Positions 62,484 through 64,000 of a DNA stretch of 64,000 bases are shown piece after piece. Source of the stretch: Pontimicrobium sp. SW4 (lineage in GTDB: Bacteria; Bacteroidota; Bacteroidia; Flavobacteriales; Flavobacteriaceae). The notes under the pieces were generated by a model. It saw only the letters and a list, made by a program, of their open reading frames with translations, made no database searches and was not told the origin of the DNA. Location of the stretch: contig NZ_CP157199.1 of NCBI RefSeq assembly GCF_039954625.1, forward strand, positions 3,038,001 through 3,102,000. Reading direction: 5' to 3'. The position numbers were made by a program, and so were the translations under genes. The stretch's first letter is position 1. Every line of letters begins with the position of its first letter.

Positions 62484-64000
62484 CTAAATTGCTTTAGCTT
62501 CAGCTACTAACAATTCATTTTTATCTTCTAAAGCTTTTTCTATAAACTCAATAATTACATCGTTTTTTTCTAGACCATTATTAAGCATCTCTTTTAACAC
62601 TATCATGGTAGCAATACGAGTTCCTGTTTTTTTAACAGCAGTTCCAAATAATGGTTCTAATTCTTCGTAAGACACATCTTTAGCTAATTCTTGAATGTCA
62701 GTTTTTGCTTTTTGCTGCTTCTCTTGAGGAAGATTTGTGTATTTTTTTCCTAATTGCTGAACGATATTAATTGCCTTTCGTTGGGATTGTTGTTGTGGAT
62801 TTACGGCTAACTTAGGTTCAGTAACTGTGTGTTTATGACTTGCTGAATCTATCTTTAATTTAACTGAAGCCGCTCTTAGTCCAACGGTCTTGTTGAATAC
62901 TAATTTATTAATAGCTGAATCATCATCAACATTAAAATAGCCTAAGCGTTGAAATTGGAATCGTTCTCCAGCTTTTGCACCAGCTAAACTAGGCTCTACA
63001 AAAGCATTGATAATTTTTAAAGAATTTGGATTGATAAACTCCATGAAATCTTTGTCTGGATGACTATCTGGTGCTTCATACATAAATAGTCTATCATATT
63101 CTCTTATTTCAGCTTTAACAGCATGTTTAATAGACACCCAATGTAGTGTTCCTTTTACTTTTTTTGTTGTGTCCTCAGAATATGTACAGTGAATTTCAGT
63201 TATATTTCCGCTAGCCTCTTTAACGACATTTTCAGCCTTGATAATATAAGCATTTTTTAAACGCACTTCTCCTCCAAGCTTTAACCTAAAAAATTTATTT
63301 CCAGCTTCTTCCTTAAAATCTTCTTTTTCGATATAAATTTCTCTAGAAAAAGGCACTTGTCGTGTTCCTGCATTGTCATCTTCTGGATTATTTTCCGCTT
63401 CCAACCACTCTTCCTTTCCTTCTGGGTAATTAGTAATAACAATTTTAACAGGGTCCAAAACAGCCATAACACGAGCTGCAGTTTTATTTAAATCTTCTCT
63501 AATACAAAACTCCAACAGCGATACATCTATGACATTTTCTCGTTTGGCAACACCAACTTTTTCTATAAAATTTCTAATAGAACTTGGTGTATAGCCCCTT
63601 CGTCTAAGTCCAGAAATAGTCGGCATACGCGGATCGTCCCAACCGGAAACTATTCCATCTTCAACCAATTTAAGCAGCTTTCGCTTACTCATAATTGTAT
63701 AGCTAAGATTTAATCTCGCAAATTCACGTTGTTCTGGAAGCAGTGGGTATTTTTCTGAACTATAAGGATATACCTGCTCTTTGAACCAGTCGTAAAGCTT
63801 TCTGTGGGGTTTAAATTCTAAAGAGCAGAGTGAGTGCGAAATTTGTTCTATGTAGTCACTTTCACCATGTGTCCAATCGTACATTGGGTAAATACACCAA
63901 TCGTTTCCTGTTCTATGGTGATGTGCGTACATAATACGATACATTATTGGGTCTCGCATTAACATGTTTGGATCTTCCATGTCTATTTTAGCACGAAGTA
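62484..64000 (-). CDS. glnS: Glutaminyl-tRNA synthetase, 5' end outside the window
   Basis: The enzyme charges tRNA-Gln. The visible 505 residues run from LRAKIDMEDPNMLMRD through the end; the catalytic N-terminus with HIGH is beyond the window. GWDDPRMPTISGLRRRGY and SFSKR-like region (IMSKRKLLKL) mark the class I fold, followed by the anticodon-binding beta barrels. After these, about 100 C-terminal residues form a helical extension (from KAINIVQQLG on) after a Gln-rich linker. It resembles the YqeY-type appendages of some GlnRS. Confidence 0.96.
   Translation of the reverse strand, partial: LRAKIDMEDPNMLMRDPIMYRIMYAHHHRTGNDWCIYPMYDWTHGESDYIEQISHSLCSLEFKPHRKLYDWFKEQVYPYSSEKYPLLPEQREFARLNLSYTIMSKRKLLKLVEDGIVSGWDDPRMPTISGLRRRGYTPSSIRNFIEKVGVAKRENVIDVSLLEFCIREDLNKTAARVMAVLDPVKIVITNYPEGKEEWLEAENNPEDDNAGTRQVPFSREIYIEKEDFKEEAGNKFFRLKLGGEVRLKNAYIIKAENVVKEASGNITEIHCTYSEDTTKKVKGTLHWVSIKHAVKAEIREYDRLFMYEAPDSHPDKDFMEFINPNSLKIINAFVEPSLAGAKAGERFQFQRLGYFNVDDDSAINKLVFNKTVGLRAASVKLKIDSASHKHTVTEPKLAVNPQQQSQRKAINIVQQLGKKYTNLPQEKQQKAKTDIQELAKDVSYEELEPLFGTAVKKTGTRIATMIVLKEMLNNGLEKNDVIIEFIEKALEDKNELLVAEAKAI

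Overview
The window is a 64 kb piece of an AT-rich chromosome from the Bacteroidota, almost certainly family Flavobacteriaceae. The evidence is lineage-typical genes (SprE/PorW of gliding and type IX secretion, DUF4837, DUF4254, DUF4175, DUF5687, DUF6427, DUF6341 and DUF6909 proteins, a long ATP synthase subunit a), lipoprotein signals of the SxxC type, and at least thirteen upstream regions with a perfect TAnnTTTG -7 promoter box, the Bacteroidota signature. Coding density is high and no intergenic stretch exceeds about 230 bases. I saw no tRNA, rRNA, CRISPR array, transposase or prophage gene.

Layout. (1) 1-2.4 kb: partial dut, a polysaccharide flippase and a lipoprotein. (2) 2.5-11.3 kb, minus strand: sprE, bactofilin, atpZ, a DUF6168-like protein, then atpB-E-F-H-A-G, ended by a terminator. 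The beta and epsilon genes (atpD, atpC) are absent, so the ATP synthase locus is split. (3) 11.3-19.7 kb: an ABC exporter pair, a PaaE-like ferredoxin reductase, a GT9 glycosyltransferase, DUF4254, upp, DUF6427, DUF6341 and purD. (4) 19.8-43.7 kb: a large envelope polysaccharide region. It holds a PaaK/CapK-like adenylating enzyme, UDP-glucuronate and UDP-xylose synthesis, a WcaJ/WbaP initiating transferase, several glycosyltransferases, two O-antigen ligase/polymerase-like proteins, a Wzx flippase, a 4-amino-sugar branch (VioA/WecE-like aminotransferase, NeuD/VioB-like acetyltransferase, WecF-like transferase), rfbBACD, a Wzz-like protein, and the upstream genes DUF6909, GH3 and M23 peptidase on the same strand. 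(5) 43.8-50.7 kb: tatA, DUF4837, a lytic transglycosylase, pgk, holB, a lipid kinase and a Skp/OmpH-like lipoprotein. (6) 50.9-57.5 kb: a methyltransferase, mnmG, ybeY and a 1115-residue DUF4175 protein, with two ParB-binding parS palindromes flanking mnmG. (7) 57.6-64 kb: alkB-type monooxygenase, gltX, an outer-membrane barrel, an SPFH protein, a secreted hypothetical protein and partial glnS.

How the parts fit. RfbA and RfbB make dTDP-4-keto-6-deoxyglucose, which can go to dTDP-rhamnose (RfbC, RfbD) or to a dTDP-4-acetamido sugar that the WecF-like enzyme could add to a lipid-linked glycan begun by the WcaJ-like enzyme. The flippase, polymerase/ligase and Wzz-like proteins would then export and assemble it. 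The parS sites beside mnmG suggest this part of the chromosome lies in the origin-proximal domain, although parA, parB and dnaA are not here. The most notable leads are the parS pair, a nucleoside-phosphorylase-like signature in DUF6909 and its operon with GH3, the ECA-like amino-sugar branch, and two structured leaders (before sprE and before atpA).
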